From Enterocloster alcoholdehydrogenati (lineage in GTDB: Bacteria > Bacillota > Clostridia > Lachnospirales > Lachnospiraceae), in contig NZ_BLTJ01000007.1 in assembly GCF_013282095.1 (NCBI RefSeq), forward strand, positions 168,673 to 232,672: 64,000 nucleotides of DNA, in the 5' to 3' direction. Shown here one piece after another: positions 34,834-43,527 of the stretch (position 1 is its first letter; each line of letters begins with the position of its first letter). Made by a program: the position numbers and the translations under genes. Under the pieces are notes generated by a model. It did no database searches, was not told the origin of the DNA, and worked only from the letters and a program-made list of their open reading frames with translations.

Positions 34834-34978
34834 CATACATACACATCCCCTGTCAGCAATTCCTGCTGAATCATAATAGGGTGCTGCAGAAACAGCGTTT
34901 TCCACAACCGTGGCAAATATCTATTTCTGCGGCACCTTCTGTTTTCAGAAAACGACGCACCGGCAAATCACAGACTGT

Positions 34979-35989
34979 TTATCTGCACCCTTTAATAAGA
35001 GTATCTGTAAACAGGTTCATAAAGAGTTTCCCCTCAATTGAGACGGCAATTCTTACATTACGCCTCTCCTTCTCAGGGTATTTGTTAATTTGATAACCAA
35101 AAAAGGGAATAATCTGTCCTCTAGTTAAACGGCCTTCCAACTCTACCTCTACATGAACTGGTTCCGTATAATGGCATAAACTGTCATCCAGCGCCAGAGC
35201 TGCTGTAATCACATCATCCATGGGAAAACCGCCCAACTGAAAATACTCCCTCCACATATCAATATAGATCGGATATTTATCACAGAGGTAATCAATCATC
35301 TCACCCTTTGCCTGATACCGCAGATCAGAAAGATGATCCCTTGTCAGCATACTGTCCGCAAATATATTATTTTCACATACATCCAGCGGCACCAGCGTAA
35401 TCTTGAGATCAGAAGTCAATACCTTTTGCGCCGCCTCAGGATCCGCAAATATATTATACTCTGTCACGGGGGTAATATTTCCATGAATACGGAATGATCC
35501 TCCCAATATATAGGCTTCTTTTATATCAGAAGCAATAGCGGGGTCTTTTTCTAAGGCCAACGCAATGTTGGTCAGAGGTCCCGTTGTTACCAGCGTAATT
35601 TCTCCCGGATTCTCACGGAACATCCGAATCAGATAATCTACCGCATACTCTTTTTCGATCTCCCCTTTGGGTTTTCCTGCCGGAGTATTAAATTTCTTCA
35701 GGCGGTCTCCAAACTTCCAGCGAAGTTCCTCATAAAAGTTCACCGGATCTCCAGAAGTATCTTCATTATGATACGAAATAGGTTGTGCTGCCCCCGCATA
35801 TACTGGAATTTCCTGACCTGTCAGTTCTGCGGTGTTTTTTGCCACCCATGCTGCCTGTCTTATATCCCCGGCTGCTCCTGTTACTGTGGTAATTCCCAAA
35901 AGCTCCGCCTCCTCATGGCAGGCCATATAGAGAATTTCCAAAATATCGTCCCCTACAGAGTCGACATCTATAATAACCTTTTTTTTCAT
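34979..35989 (-). CDS. Nucleoside hydrolase, divergent (IunH-type)
   Basis: 336 aa cytoplasmic enzyme of the IU_nuc_hydro family. The N-terminal calcium motif is DVDSVGDDILE, where most members have DxDPGxDDA; the three Asp remain but Pro-Gly is replaced. Other family features are TGPLTNIALAL, YILGGSF, TEYNIFADPEAAQKV and the late DVITAALALDD, in place of the usual catalytic-His segment. It would cleave a ribonucleoside to base and ribose, but the altered loops suggest a different substrate. Its ATG overlaps the stop of the upstream membrane protein gene. It is the last gene of the nucleoside operon. Confidence 0.85.
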   Translation of the reverse strand: MKKKVIIDVDSVGDDILEILYMACHEEAELLGITTVTGAAGDIRQAAWVAKNTAELTGQEIPVYAGAAQPISYHNEDTSGDPVNFYEELRWKFGDRLKKFNTPAGKPKGEIEKEYAVDYLIRMFRENPGEITLVTTGPLTNIALALEKDPAIASDIKEAYILGGSFRIHGNITPVTEYNIFADPEAAQKVLTSDLKITLVPLDVCENNIFADSMLTRDHLSDLRYQAKGEMIDYLCDKYPIYIDMWREYFQLGGFPMDDVITAALALDDSLCHYTEPVHVEVELEGRLTRGQIIPFFGYQINKYPEKERRNVRIAVSIEGKLFMNLFTDTLIKGCR

Positions 35990-36621
35990 TATTCTTCTCC
36001 TGTCCAGCCTATGATGTTATCTACTGTTTTATGTACTGCAGGCCTCACAAACTGTACTGCCGGGCCCGTAAGAAACGCCGCTACAATGGTTCCCAGGCCA
36101 ACTGTTCCTCCTAAGAAAAAACCGATCACCACAAAACTGATATCTCCTACAATACGCACAATCCGGTACTGAAAGTTTCCCTTACGGCTGATGATCTCCG
36201 AAATAAGGTCAATGGCCCCAACTCCAAGATCCGCGCGTATGTAAGTGGCAATTCCTACTGCCATGATCATAAGGCCCAAAAATACCAGAAGCATTTTCAC
36301 CACTAGGTTTAAATCTCCCAGAATCATCATATCCAGAAACATACGGACAAAGTCTGCTGTATAGCCAATTCCGAAAATGGCAAGCACAGACGAAACATTC
36401 ACATATGATCTGTCTATTATCAGAACGACTGCCAGTATAATTACGTTAATCAGAGCCGAAGAAGTTCCATAGCTGATATGCAGCACATTCGCAATTCCGA
36501 GTTCAAATACACTGGCAGGATCTACCCCCAAGCCGCTGTAAAGGAAAAGCGCCACTCCCACACCGCACAGTATCAATCCTATCAAAGATACAATGGTTCT
36601 CTTTCCTAAATATGTTTTCAT
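35989..36621 (-). CDS. YczE/YitT-like integral membrane protein
   Basis: 210 aa with about five or six hydrophobic segments and short loops. The start LIGLILCGVGVALFLYSGLGVDPASVFELGI and the internal repeat-like GVGIATYIRADLGVGAIDLISEII resemble YczE-type proteins, a family of unknown function with two related halves. It lies between two nucleoside hydrolase genes, 15 bases after one and overlapping the other, in an operon for nucleoside import and cleavage. A role in moving a nucleobase, ribose or nucleoside across the membrane is a reasonable but untested inference. Confidence 0.8.
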   Translation of the reverse strand: MKTYLGKRTIVSLIGLILCGVGVALFLYSGLGVDPASVFELGIANVLHISYGTSSALINVIILAVVLIIDRSYVNVSSVLAIFGIGYTADFVRMFLDMMILGDLNLVVKMLLVFLGLMIMAVGIATYIRADLGVGAIDLISEIISRKGNFQYRIVRIVGDISFVVIGFFLGGTVGLGTIVAAFLTGPAVQFVRPAVHKTVDNIIGWTGEE

Positions 36622-36636
36622 CCTGTCTGCCTCCGA

Positions 36637-37590
36637 TTAACCCAAACGTCCCATTGCTTCCAGAAAGAACTGAACAAATTTTTCTCTGTCCACATCATAC
36701 AGAAACTTTGTATTATGATTGACCGTTTTTCCAAACAGCTTTTTTTGGTAGTCAATCGTATCTACCACCGTCATTCCGGTAGTAAGTTCTCCTCTCAGTT
36801 CCACATCCACATTGCACTGTTTATAGCTGAAGATTTCCGGGTGTACAAGGGCGGCCACTGCGCAGGGATCATGAAGCGTACATCCAGGAAATCCCTCCAC
36901 CTCATAATGATAACGGCTGAAATAGTCAATCAGTTCTGCTGCAAACACAGAAATTTCATTTCCCTGTGCCCTGAGCCTTTCATTTTCTTCTCTTGTTACA
37001 TATGCTTTCTGTGTTACATCAAGCCCAGACATAATCACAGGAATTCCGCAGTTAAACACAACCTTAGCTGCTTCTGGATCTGCAAAAATATTATACTCGG
37101 CCGCTGGCGTCCAGTTTCCTACCGTTCCACCTCCCATAATAGATATCTCTTCTATTTTTTCTTTCAAATCCGGTCTTGTGATCAGCAGTTCCGCTACATT
37201 GGTGAGAGGACCAATAGCAACGATTGTCACCTTTTCATTGCTCTCCTTTAAAACCTTTTCAATAAGGCTGAGAGCGCTTAGCTGTGAGATCTCAAAGCCA
37301 TTTTCCGGCAGTTTCGGCCCTTCCAGACCGGAATCACCATGTACCAGCTCACCGCCTACTACCAGCTTTTTCACCATAGGCTCCTGTGCCCCTTTTGCCA
37401 CCGGAATATGGAAAGCCTTTGCTTTTGTTAAAACCCGTACTGCATTATTTGTTACTTTTTCAATTGTCTGATTTCCAGCTACCGTTGTAACTGCTTTTAT
37501 TTCCAGTTCCTCGCAGGCCAACGCCCACAGGATTGCCATTGCGTCATCATGCCCTGGATCACAGTCAATTATAATTGGTTTTTTATTCAT
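36637..37590 (-). CDS. Nucleoside hydrolase (IunH/RihA-type)
   Basis: 317 aa from the ATG at 37590, with AGGATGG eight bases upstream; an ATG 12 bases earlier is an alternative. Family signatures are intact: DCDPGHDDAMA at residues 6-16 for the calcium site, IGPLTNVAELL, IMGGGTVGNWTPAAEYNIFADPEAA, and TLHDPCAVAALVHPE with the catalytic His and calcium-binding Asp. It hydrolyses purine or pyrimidine ribonucleosides to free base and ribose. Together with the ribokinase at the start of the operon this gives a complete path from nucleoside to ribose-5-phosphate. Confidence 0.92.
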   Translation of the reverse strand: MNKKPIIIDCDPGHDDAMAILWALACEELEIKAVTTVAGNQTIEKVTNNAVRVLTKAKAFHIPVAKGAQEPMVKKLVVGGELVHGDSGLEGPKLPENGFEISQLSALSLIEKVLKESNEKVTIVAIGPLTNVAELLITRPDLKEKIEEISIMGGGTVGNWTPAAEYNIFADPEAAKVVFNCGIPVIMSGLDVTQKAYVTREENERLRAQGNEISVFAAELIDYFSRYHYEVEGFPGCTLHDPCAVAALVHPEIFSYKQCNVDVELRGELTTGMTVVDTIDYQKKLFGKTVNHNTKFLYDVDREKFVQFFLEAMGRLG

Positions 37591-37609
37591 AATTTTTACC
37601 ATCCTATTC

Positions 37610-38560
37610 TCATCTGTTTTGTCTTGCATACTCTGCTTTCATTTTTTCATTTGATGCTTTCCGTTTTACGGAATATGCAACCAATCCAATAATTGTTGCC
37701 AGATATGGCAGCATCTGAACCAACTCAGGGGGAATCGCTGTTACCTGCAGAGAATACGACAGCGCCTCAGCCACCGCAAAAAGCAGGGAAGAAAGGGCCG
37801 CCCCAATAGGAGTTGAGTTGCCCATGGCATCTGCCGCAAGGGCAATAAATCCGCGTCCTGCTGTCATATTTTTTGAAAACCAGGTAACGTATCCCATAGA
37901 CATAAACGCTCCGGCCATCCCTCCTAGCACACCGCTGATCGCTAATGCAATATACCGTGTCTTAATGAGGCTGACTCCTACGGAAGAAAGGGCCTTTGGT
38001 GCCTTTCCCGCTGAGCGGATACGAAGGCCCAGAGGCGTCTTATAAAGCAGAACATAAACTACAAAAATCATCAGAATAGCCGCATAGGAAATTACATTGT
38101 GATTTGAAATAATGTCTCCCAGCACCGGAATCTCATTAATAAGCGGAATCTGTATATTGGGAAGCTTTCCAGAATCAAGGGCAAGCGTTGTCCCCTTATC
38201 CTTTACTACTGCATACATAAAATATACCGTCCCTCCGATTGCCATTGTATTAAAAGCAATACAGGTAAGCACACTATTCGCTTTCAGGGACATGGAAACA
38301 TATCCAATTGCCAGGGAACAAACCACGCCCGTAAGCATGGCAATGAAAAGCCCAAACCAGGGACCAAACCCGAACGCACTGGCAAACACTCCTGCAAGAG
38401 CCGATATCAGCATAACACCCTCAATACCAATATTTGTAATTCCTGCATTTGAGGTAATGACAGCGCCAAGAGACGCCAAAAGAAGGGGAGTTGCAACTCT
38501 TATCACGGAATACAGGAATGATGGGGTTAATACAGAATCTAAAACTGTTTCCATTGTCAA
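37610..38560 (-). CDS. Nucleoside/sugar ABC transporter permease, second subunit
   Basis: 316 aa BPD_transp_2 permease with about ten hydrophobic segments. SNAGITNIGIEGVMLISAL near the N-terminus, TPLGLRIRSAGKAPKALSSVG and AGRGFIALAADAMGNSTPIGA match the second permease of BMP-type importers. The ATG overlaps the end of the first permease gene by 4 bases. It is the counterpart of 20200-21141 in the other system of this window. Confidence 0.92.
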   Translation of the reverse strand: MTMETVLDSVLTPSFLYSVIRVATPLLLASLGAVITSNAGITNIGIEGVMLISALAGVFASAFGFGPWFGLFIAMLTGVVCSLAIGYVSMSLKANSVLTCIAFNTMAIGGTVYFMYAVVKDKGTTLALDSGKLPNIQIPLINEIPVLGDIISNHNVISYAAILMIFVVYVLLYKTPLGLRIRSAGKAPKALSSVGVSLIKTRYIALAISGVLGGMAGAFMSMGYVTWFSKNMTAGRGFIALAADAMGNSTPIGAALSSLLFAVAEALSYSLQVTAIPPELVQMLPYLATIIGLVAYSVKRKASNEKMKAEYARQNR

Positions 38561-39645
38561 ATCCCTCCTTGTCCATCTGTAGAAAGCCTGGTGATCATTT
38601 TATGCTGGTATCTGGAAAGGAACGCATCTGCTGCTACCAGAACAATCACAAGCGCCTCAATAATAGCCACAATCTCTGATGCCACATCAGACTGCTTATA
38701 CATATAATCAGCCCCGATTCTCAGATATGCCACTGCAAAGGCTGCAATCGGAACATATGCCGGATTCTCCTTTGCAAGGATATTAAGCACTACCCCATCA
38801 AAACCATAGCCTGGAAGAGCTGACCACTGGAAACGTGTATACATTCCCAGCATCTCCGTTGCTCCGCCCACTCCTGCGATAAATCCGCCGAGAAGCTGCG
38901 CCATCATAATGACTCCAGCCGTTCCGATTCCTACATACTGACCAAATCTAAGATTGCTTCCCACCACCCTGAGCTTATATCCCCATTTTGTTTTAAACAT
39001 AAAGATATAAACCAGAATCACAGCCACAGCTACGATAAAAATTCCCGCATGGAGCCTTGTCTTGGGAATCAGCTTTCCCAGACTGACACCATCCCTGAAA
39101 GGCAGAGAGGCTTTGTATGCAGAATTAGGGTCTTTAGCAAACTGATTAAAGATAAAGGTTCCAAAATACAGAGCCACATAATTTAACATCAGAGATACAA
39201 CCAGTTCACTGCTGTTCCACTTTACTTTCAAAAATCCCGGAACCGCACAAACAAGGGAACCAATAATACCAGCCGTCAGCATTGCTGTGATAATTACGAG
39301 AATAGGAGGGCCGGGCATATAGATTGCAACCATTGCAGCTCCCAATGCTCCTAGAAAAAAACCTCCCTCTGCAGCCATATTAAACTGGTTAGCCTTAAAC
39401 ATAACGCAAGTCGCAAGGCCTGCAAAGGTCAGAGGAATAGCTGTTTCTAAAACGGTGCTGAAACGCCGGATTGTAGTCAGCGGCCCGATAAATAAATTCC
39501 CAATTGCAGTCAGCGAATCGCTGGATGAAAAACTCATGATCACAAAAGAAATGGCAAACGCAATCAGAATTGCAAGGGCGAAACGCACAACTGCAAAACA
39601 GGCATTAAATCTGTCAACCTTTGATTTTTTGCTATTTTTTATCAT
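38557..39645 (-). CDS. Nucleoside/sugar ABC transporter permease, first subunit
   Basis: 362 aa integral membrane protein of the same family. Landmarks are FKANQFNMAAEGGFFLGALGA, SELVVSLMLNYVALYFG, KWGYKLRVVGSNLRFGQYVGI and YGFDGVVLNILAKENP. It overlaps both neighbours by 4 bases (ATGA junctions), which indicates tight translational coupling across ATPase and both permeases. Confidence 0.92.
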   Translation of the reverse strand: MIKNSKKSKVDRFNACFAVVRFALAILIAFAISFVIMSFSSSDSLTAIGNLFIGPLTTIRRFSTVLETAIPLTFAGLATCVMFKANQFNMAAEGGFFLGALGAAMVAIYMPGPPILVIITAMLTAGIIGSLVCAVPGFLKVKWNSSELVVSLMLNYVALYFGTFIFNQFAKDPNSAYKASLPFRDGVSLGKLIPKTRLHAGIFIVAVAVILVYIFMFKTKWGYKLRVVGSNLRFGQYVGIGTAGVIMMAQLLGGFIAGVGGATEMLGMYTRFQWSALPGYGFDGVVLNILAKENPAYVPIAAFAVAYLRIGADYMYKQSDVASEIVAIIEALVIVLVAADAFLSRYQHKMITRLSTDGQGGI

Positions 39646-41192
39646 AACATCGCCCTCACTTCTTCTTCACTCTGGTTCTTCACGCCAAGCATATAATATC
39701 CCAGTTCTTCCTCTGTAAGATGTGTTGTATCTTCAAAGTACGCATTAATTTTCCCATTATACATTACAATACAGCTGTCGCTCAGTTCCAGAATTTCGTT
39801 AAGATCTGCAGAAATCAGAAGCACTGCCGCCCCCTGATCACGAAGTTCTACCAGCTTATGGCGGATCAGTTCTGACGCCCCTGCATCAATCCCGCGGGTA
39901 GGCTGCTCTGCAATAATAATTTCTACATTTTCTGTCAATTCTCTTGCCGCCACAACCTTTTGCATATTTCCGCCCGACAGCATGGAGACTGTCTGTTCCG
40001 CTGAAGTACACAAAATACTGAAATCATCTACCCACTGCTCTGCTTTTTCATTCATTACCTTTCCATTCAAAAAAATCCTGCCCTTTAAATAGCGATCCAC
40101 CTTATCTGCAAACATATTTTCTTTAATTGTCATTCCAACAGCACAGCCCACTTCCATTCGATCCTCTGGTATATATACCACATGGTTTTTACGGAACTCA
40201 GCAGGTTCATATTTTTCTATTTGATTATTAAAAATATGGATTTCTCCCTGCATTGGTTTTGTAACACCAGTTAAAACGGATGCAAGTTCTGACTGCCCGT
40301 TTCCCTCTACACCGGCAACGCTCATAATTTCACCTGATCGCAGTTTCAGACTTACATGATCCAGCATCTTTTTTCCTATGCTATTGATATAAGTAAGATT
40401 TTTTGCTTCCAGGCATACATTTCCAATATTCGCCGGTTTCTTTTCAATATGAAGCACCACCTCACGCCCCACCATCTTATTTGAAATATCCTGAGGACTG
40501 GTATCCTTTACCCAAGTGGTTTCAACTGTTGTTCCATGGCGCATGATCGTCACACGGTCGCAGATCTCCATAATTTCATTCAGCTTGTGGGAGATAAAAA
40601 TAATCGTATGGCCCTGGCTTTTTAAAATGCGAAGCTCTTCAAACAGTTTCTTTGTCTCCTGAGGTGTCAGCACTGCTGTCGGTTCATCCATAATCAGGAT
40701 CCTGGCCCCCCTCACCAATGCCTTAAGAATTTCCGTCTCCTGCTTGATTCCTACGCTGACATTCTCAACTTTTTCATTGACATTGATATCAAATTTGTAT
40801 TTCTCTGCACACACTTCTGATATCCTAAGCATTTCCCTGTGATTCATCAATGCACCATATTTTTTCGGCTCCGCACCAAGCACAATATTTTCTGCAATCG
40901 TCAGAGAATCTACCAGCATGAAATGCTGGTGCACCATTCCAATTCCCATTGAAATAGCCTTCTTAGGACTGTCTATTTTAACTTCCTGCCCGTTCAAATA
41001 GATTTTTCCGCCCTCCGGTGTCTCCATTCCGAAGAGTATTTTCATCAAAGTGGATTTTCCTGCCCCATTTTCTCCAATCAGAGCATGAATTTCCCCCTCA
41101 TAAACCTCCAGATTTACATCTTTATTTGCCACCACGCCGTTGGGATAAACCTTTAAAATATTTTCCGCTTTTAAAACAACCTTCTGTCCCAT
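39642..41192 (-). CDS. Nucleoside/sugar ABC transporter ATP-binding protein (double ABC)
   Basis: 516 aa from the ATG at 41192 with AAGGAGAA upstream. There are two ABC domains: the first has GENGAGKST, MVHQHFML and LIMDEPTAVLTPQE; the second has GVEGNGQSEL, LSGGNMQK and EQPTRGIDAGAS. The organisation is as in YufO-type nucleoside importers. It follows the BMP lipoprotein gene with a hairpin in the gap and leads the two permeases. Confidence 0.92.
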   Translation of the reverse strand: MGQKVVLKAENILKVYPNGVVANKDVNLEVYEGEIHALIGENGAGKSTLMKILFGMETPEGGKIYLNGQEVKIDSPKKAISMGIGMVHQHFMLVDSLTIAENIVLGAEPKKYGALMNHREMLRISEVCAEKYKFDINVNEKVENVSVGIKQETEILKALVRGARILIMDEPTAVLTPQETKKLFEELRILKSQGHTIIFISHKLNEIMEICDRVTIMRHGTTVETTWVKDTSPQDISNKMVGREVVLHIEKKPANIGNVCLEAKNLTYINSIGKKMLDHVSLKLRSGEIMSVAGVEGNGQSELASVLTGVTKPMQGEIHIFNNQIEKYEPAEFRKNHVVYIPEDRMEVGCAVGMTIKENMFADKVDRYLKGRIFLNGKVMNEKAEQWVDDFSILCTSAEQTVSMLSGGNMQKVVAARELTENVEIIIAEQPTRGIDAGASELIRHKLVELRDQGAAVLLISADLNEILELSDSCIVMYNGKINAYFEDTTHLTEEELGYYMLGVKNQSEEEVRAML

Positions 41193-41214
41193 CTTTCTCC
41201 TTGTCCTTTTAGCA

Positions 41215-41253
41215 GAAATAGGGCTGCCATATGTTGAACACCAGCCCCATTTC
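41215..41253 (-). terminator. Intercistronic hairpin after the BMP lipoprotein gene
   Basis: On the minus strand GAAATGGGGCTG pairs with CAGCCCTATTTC with one G-T pair. No T run follows. Such stems after a binding-protein gene often stabilise its message or cause partial termination, giving more lipoprotein than membrane subunits. Confidence 0.55.
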
Positions 41254-41261
41254 ATATCATA

Positions 41262-42383
41262 TCAGGGTTTTACAGCATTACGGATCTGATCAAGTTTCTC
41301 TGTAGACATACCAATTGCAGAACTTACCTGAATTTCTCCCGCTACCACTTTTTCCTGCATTTCTTCAATTTTGGCCTTCTGTTCCTCTGTAAAGGATGCT
41401 TCATACACATCATTTTTCGCAAGTCCTACTCCATCCTCTGCAATGCCAAGGCTCTCTGCCGTTCCCCATTGCAGCTCGCCGTTTAAGTCTTTTTGGATCG
41501 CCATGAAGATAGCGTCTCCTACGTTTTTTACCATGGATGTCACAATATGCTCTGCTGTTGCAGTATCACCGTTTTCCGCATATGCTGCCGACTGGTCAGA
41601 GTCTACTCCTATCATCTTGCGGTCCTTCTCTACAGAAGCCTCGATTGCTCCCAAACCTGAAGGACCTGCCGCTGCAAAAATCACCTCTGCCCCCTGATCA
41701 AACTGAACAATACCATGTTCCTTCCCCTTTGCAGGATCATAATAGTCTCCTGTATAGGTATTGATCACCTTCACATCCGGGTTTACGCTCTGAGCCCCTT
41801 CAATGTATCCAATCAAGAAGTCATTGATAGGAGGAATATCCATACCCCCAATAAATCCAATAGTTCCTCCTGCCTCTACAGACAGTCCTGCTGCCACTCC
41901 AGCGAGGAAAGACCCTTCATTCTGCTTAAATGTTGCGCAGTACACGTTACTTAAATCCTCTGATTCAAAATCCACCGTATTATCAATCAAAATAAACTTT
42001 TTATCTGTATACTCAGGAGCGAGTTTTTGAATTGGCTCTACCATAGAAGGTGAAACCGCTATAATCCATTCCGCATCCTCATCTGCCGCATCTGCCAGAG
42101 CCGGTTCCCATTTGGCTTCATCATCACCTGTCTCAATCACCTGAATATCAAGCCCAAGTTCCTCTTTAAGCCTCTGCATTCCCCTGTTTGCCGAATCGAA
42201 AAATCCCAAATCTCCCAAATTTCCGTTTACAATCAAGATCGCTTTTTTTCCATCCGCTTCTTCAGCCTCTTTCCCCACTGTGGTTGCGTCTGACTCAGCT
42301 TTTTGAGTTTCCTTTCCTCCTCCGCACGCTGTAAGGCTAAAACATATCGCTGTTGCCAAAACCGCTGCTGCAATTTTCTTCAT
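41262..42383 (-). CDS. BMP-family nucleoside/sugar-binding lipoprotein
   Basis: 373 aa. Signal peptide with lipobox LTAC near residue 20, an acidic linker to about residue 48, then the BMP domain (ILIVNGNLGDLGFFDSANRG, WIIAVSPSMVEPIQKL, GTIGFIGGMDIPP, AEVIFAAAGPSGLGAIEA). It is the solute receptor of the second BMP-type importer here. The strong GGAGGG site and the downstream hairpin suggest high expression. Nucleosides are the expected ligand given the hydrolases and ribokinase in the operon, though free ribose is possible. Confidence 0.9.
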   Translation of the reverse strand: MKKIAAAVLATAICFSLTACGGGKETQKAESDATTVGKEAEEADGKKAILIVNGNLGDLGFFDSANRGMQRLKEELGLDIQVIETGDDEAKWEPALADAADEDAEWIIAVSPSMVEPIQKLAPEYTDKKFILIDNTVDFESEDLSNVYCATFKQNEGSFLAGVAAGLSVEAGGTIGFIGGMDIPPINDFLIGYIEGAQSVNPDVKVINTYTGDYYDPAKGKEHGIVQFDQGAEVIFAAAGPSGLGAIEASVEKDRKMIGVDSDQSAAYAENGDTATAEHIVTSMVKNVGDAIFMAIQKDLNGELQWGTAESLGIAEDGVGLAKNDVYEASFTEEQKAKIEEMQEKVVAGEIQVSSAIGMSTEKLDQIRNAVKP

Positions 42384-42438
42384 AGTAAACCCTCCCTAAT
42401 TGATCATTTGTTGTTCTGTATTCTTAAAATAACCTCTG

Positions 42439-43335
42439 TTATTTACTGCCTAAAAATTCAAAAACCTCTGTTTTCTCCGGTATTCCCGCTGCGGCTCCCT
42501 TCTTTCCCACCGCGAGAGCACCCGCTGAACAGGCTACCCTCAGACATTCCCCATAAGTGTTTCCTGTAGCTACTCCTGCAAGAAAATATCCACAAAAAGT
42601 ATCTCCTGCCCCTGTAGTATCCACAGTTTCTACCTGAAAACCGTTCTGTCTGTGTACTTCTTTCTTATTAAAAAACACAGCTCCCTTCTCCCCAAGAGTC
42701 AGTACAAATGACGCATCGGGATACATTTCTGTCAATTTTATCTGGATTCCCTCAATATCATCCATTGACTCCCCTGCCAGCGCACCTCCTTCCACTTCAT
42801 TTAAAATAAAATAATCCACAAGCCCCAAGTCACACTGGTCAATCGCCTCATTTATTGGCGACGGATTAAAAGCGACCAACATCTTTCTTTTCTTTGCCTC
42901 CTCCATGGCAAATCCTATGTTAGGCACTTCATTCTGCAGCAGCACCATATCACCCGGCTCAAATTTCTGCAAAATCTGATAAATATATTCCCGGCTTACT
43001 TTTTCGTTTGCCCCGCCTACGATAATGATGTTATTCTGGCCTTCTTCGTTTACCTGAATCACTGCATGGCCGCTCGGCCCTTCCAGATGTTCAATATATT
43101 CCGTATGTACTCCCGAATCTGTCAGCATATCAACTAAAGTTTCTCCATCGCACCCTACTGCCCCTGCATGATACGTCTCTACCCCTGCTTTTGCCAGCGC
43201 AATGGACTGATTCAGACCTTTCCCTCCGCAGAACTCTTCATATTTTAAAGCGCGAATGGTTTCTTTTGGCCGGACAAATCGCCTGACTGTATAGGTTCGA
43301 TCTATATTCAAAGAACCAATGTTTAGAACCCTCAT
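42439..43335 (-). CDS. rbsK: Ribokinase-family (PfkB) sugar kinase
   Basis: 298 aa from the ATG at 43335 with GGAGG upstream. N-terminal NIGSLNIDRTYTV, the substrate motif GGKGLNQSIALAKAG (PfkB signature 1), and TVDTTGAGDTFCGYF with the catalytic Asp (signature 2) are all present; the C-terminal GAAAGIP loop fits ribokinase. It phosphorylates ribose, or possibly a nucleoside, in the cytoplasm. It is the first gene of the operon containing the importer and hydrolases, so ribose released from nucleosides is the natural substrate. It faces the LacI-type regulator divergently. Confidence 0.9.
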   Translation of the reverse strand: MRVLNIGSLNIDRTYTVRRFVRPKETIRALKYEEFCGGKGLNQSIALAKAGVETYHAGAVGCDGETLVDMLTDSGVHTEYIEHLEGPSGHAVIQVNEEGQNNIIIVGGANEKVSREYIYQILQKFEPGDMVLLQNEVPNIGFAMEEAKKRKMLVAFNPSPINEAIDQCDLGLVDYFILNEVEGGALAGESMDDIEGIQIKLTEMYPDASFVLTLGEKGAVFFNKKEVHRQNGFQVETVDTTGAGDTFCGYFLAGVATGNTYGECLRVACSAGALAVGKKGAAAGIPEKTEVFEFLGSK

Positions 43336-43404
43336 TTTTCTGCCCCTCCATGTATTGTTATAATTTAATAATAAAATGCTTTCCGAAATCATTTTCTTAA
43401 ATCT

Positions 43405-43433
43405 AAAATACCTAACTTTTATCTTTGTGTCAA
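43405..43433 (-). promoter_or_regulatory. Predicted promoter of the nucleoside/ribose operon
   Basis: Minus strand TTGACA (43428-43433), 17 bases, TATTTT (43405-43410), 70 bases ahead of the kinase start. It lies back to back with the regulator promoter. Confidence 0.55.
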
Positions 43434-43461
43434 TAGTATTTTGTCATATTTTATATTTTAT

Positions 43462-43490
43462 TTTACTTTTTTGTTTTTTTATTGTATAAT
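43462..43490 (+). promoter_or_regulatory. Predicted promoter of the LacI-type regulator
   Basis: TTTACT (43462-43467), 17 bases, TATAAT (43485-43490). The short distance to the opposing promoter allows one repressor to cover both. Confidence 0.55.
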
Positions 43491-43527
43491 AAATATATAT
43501 TCAGTAAAGGAGTATGATAAAATAACA

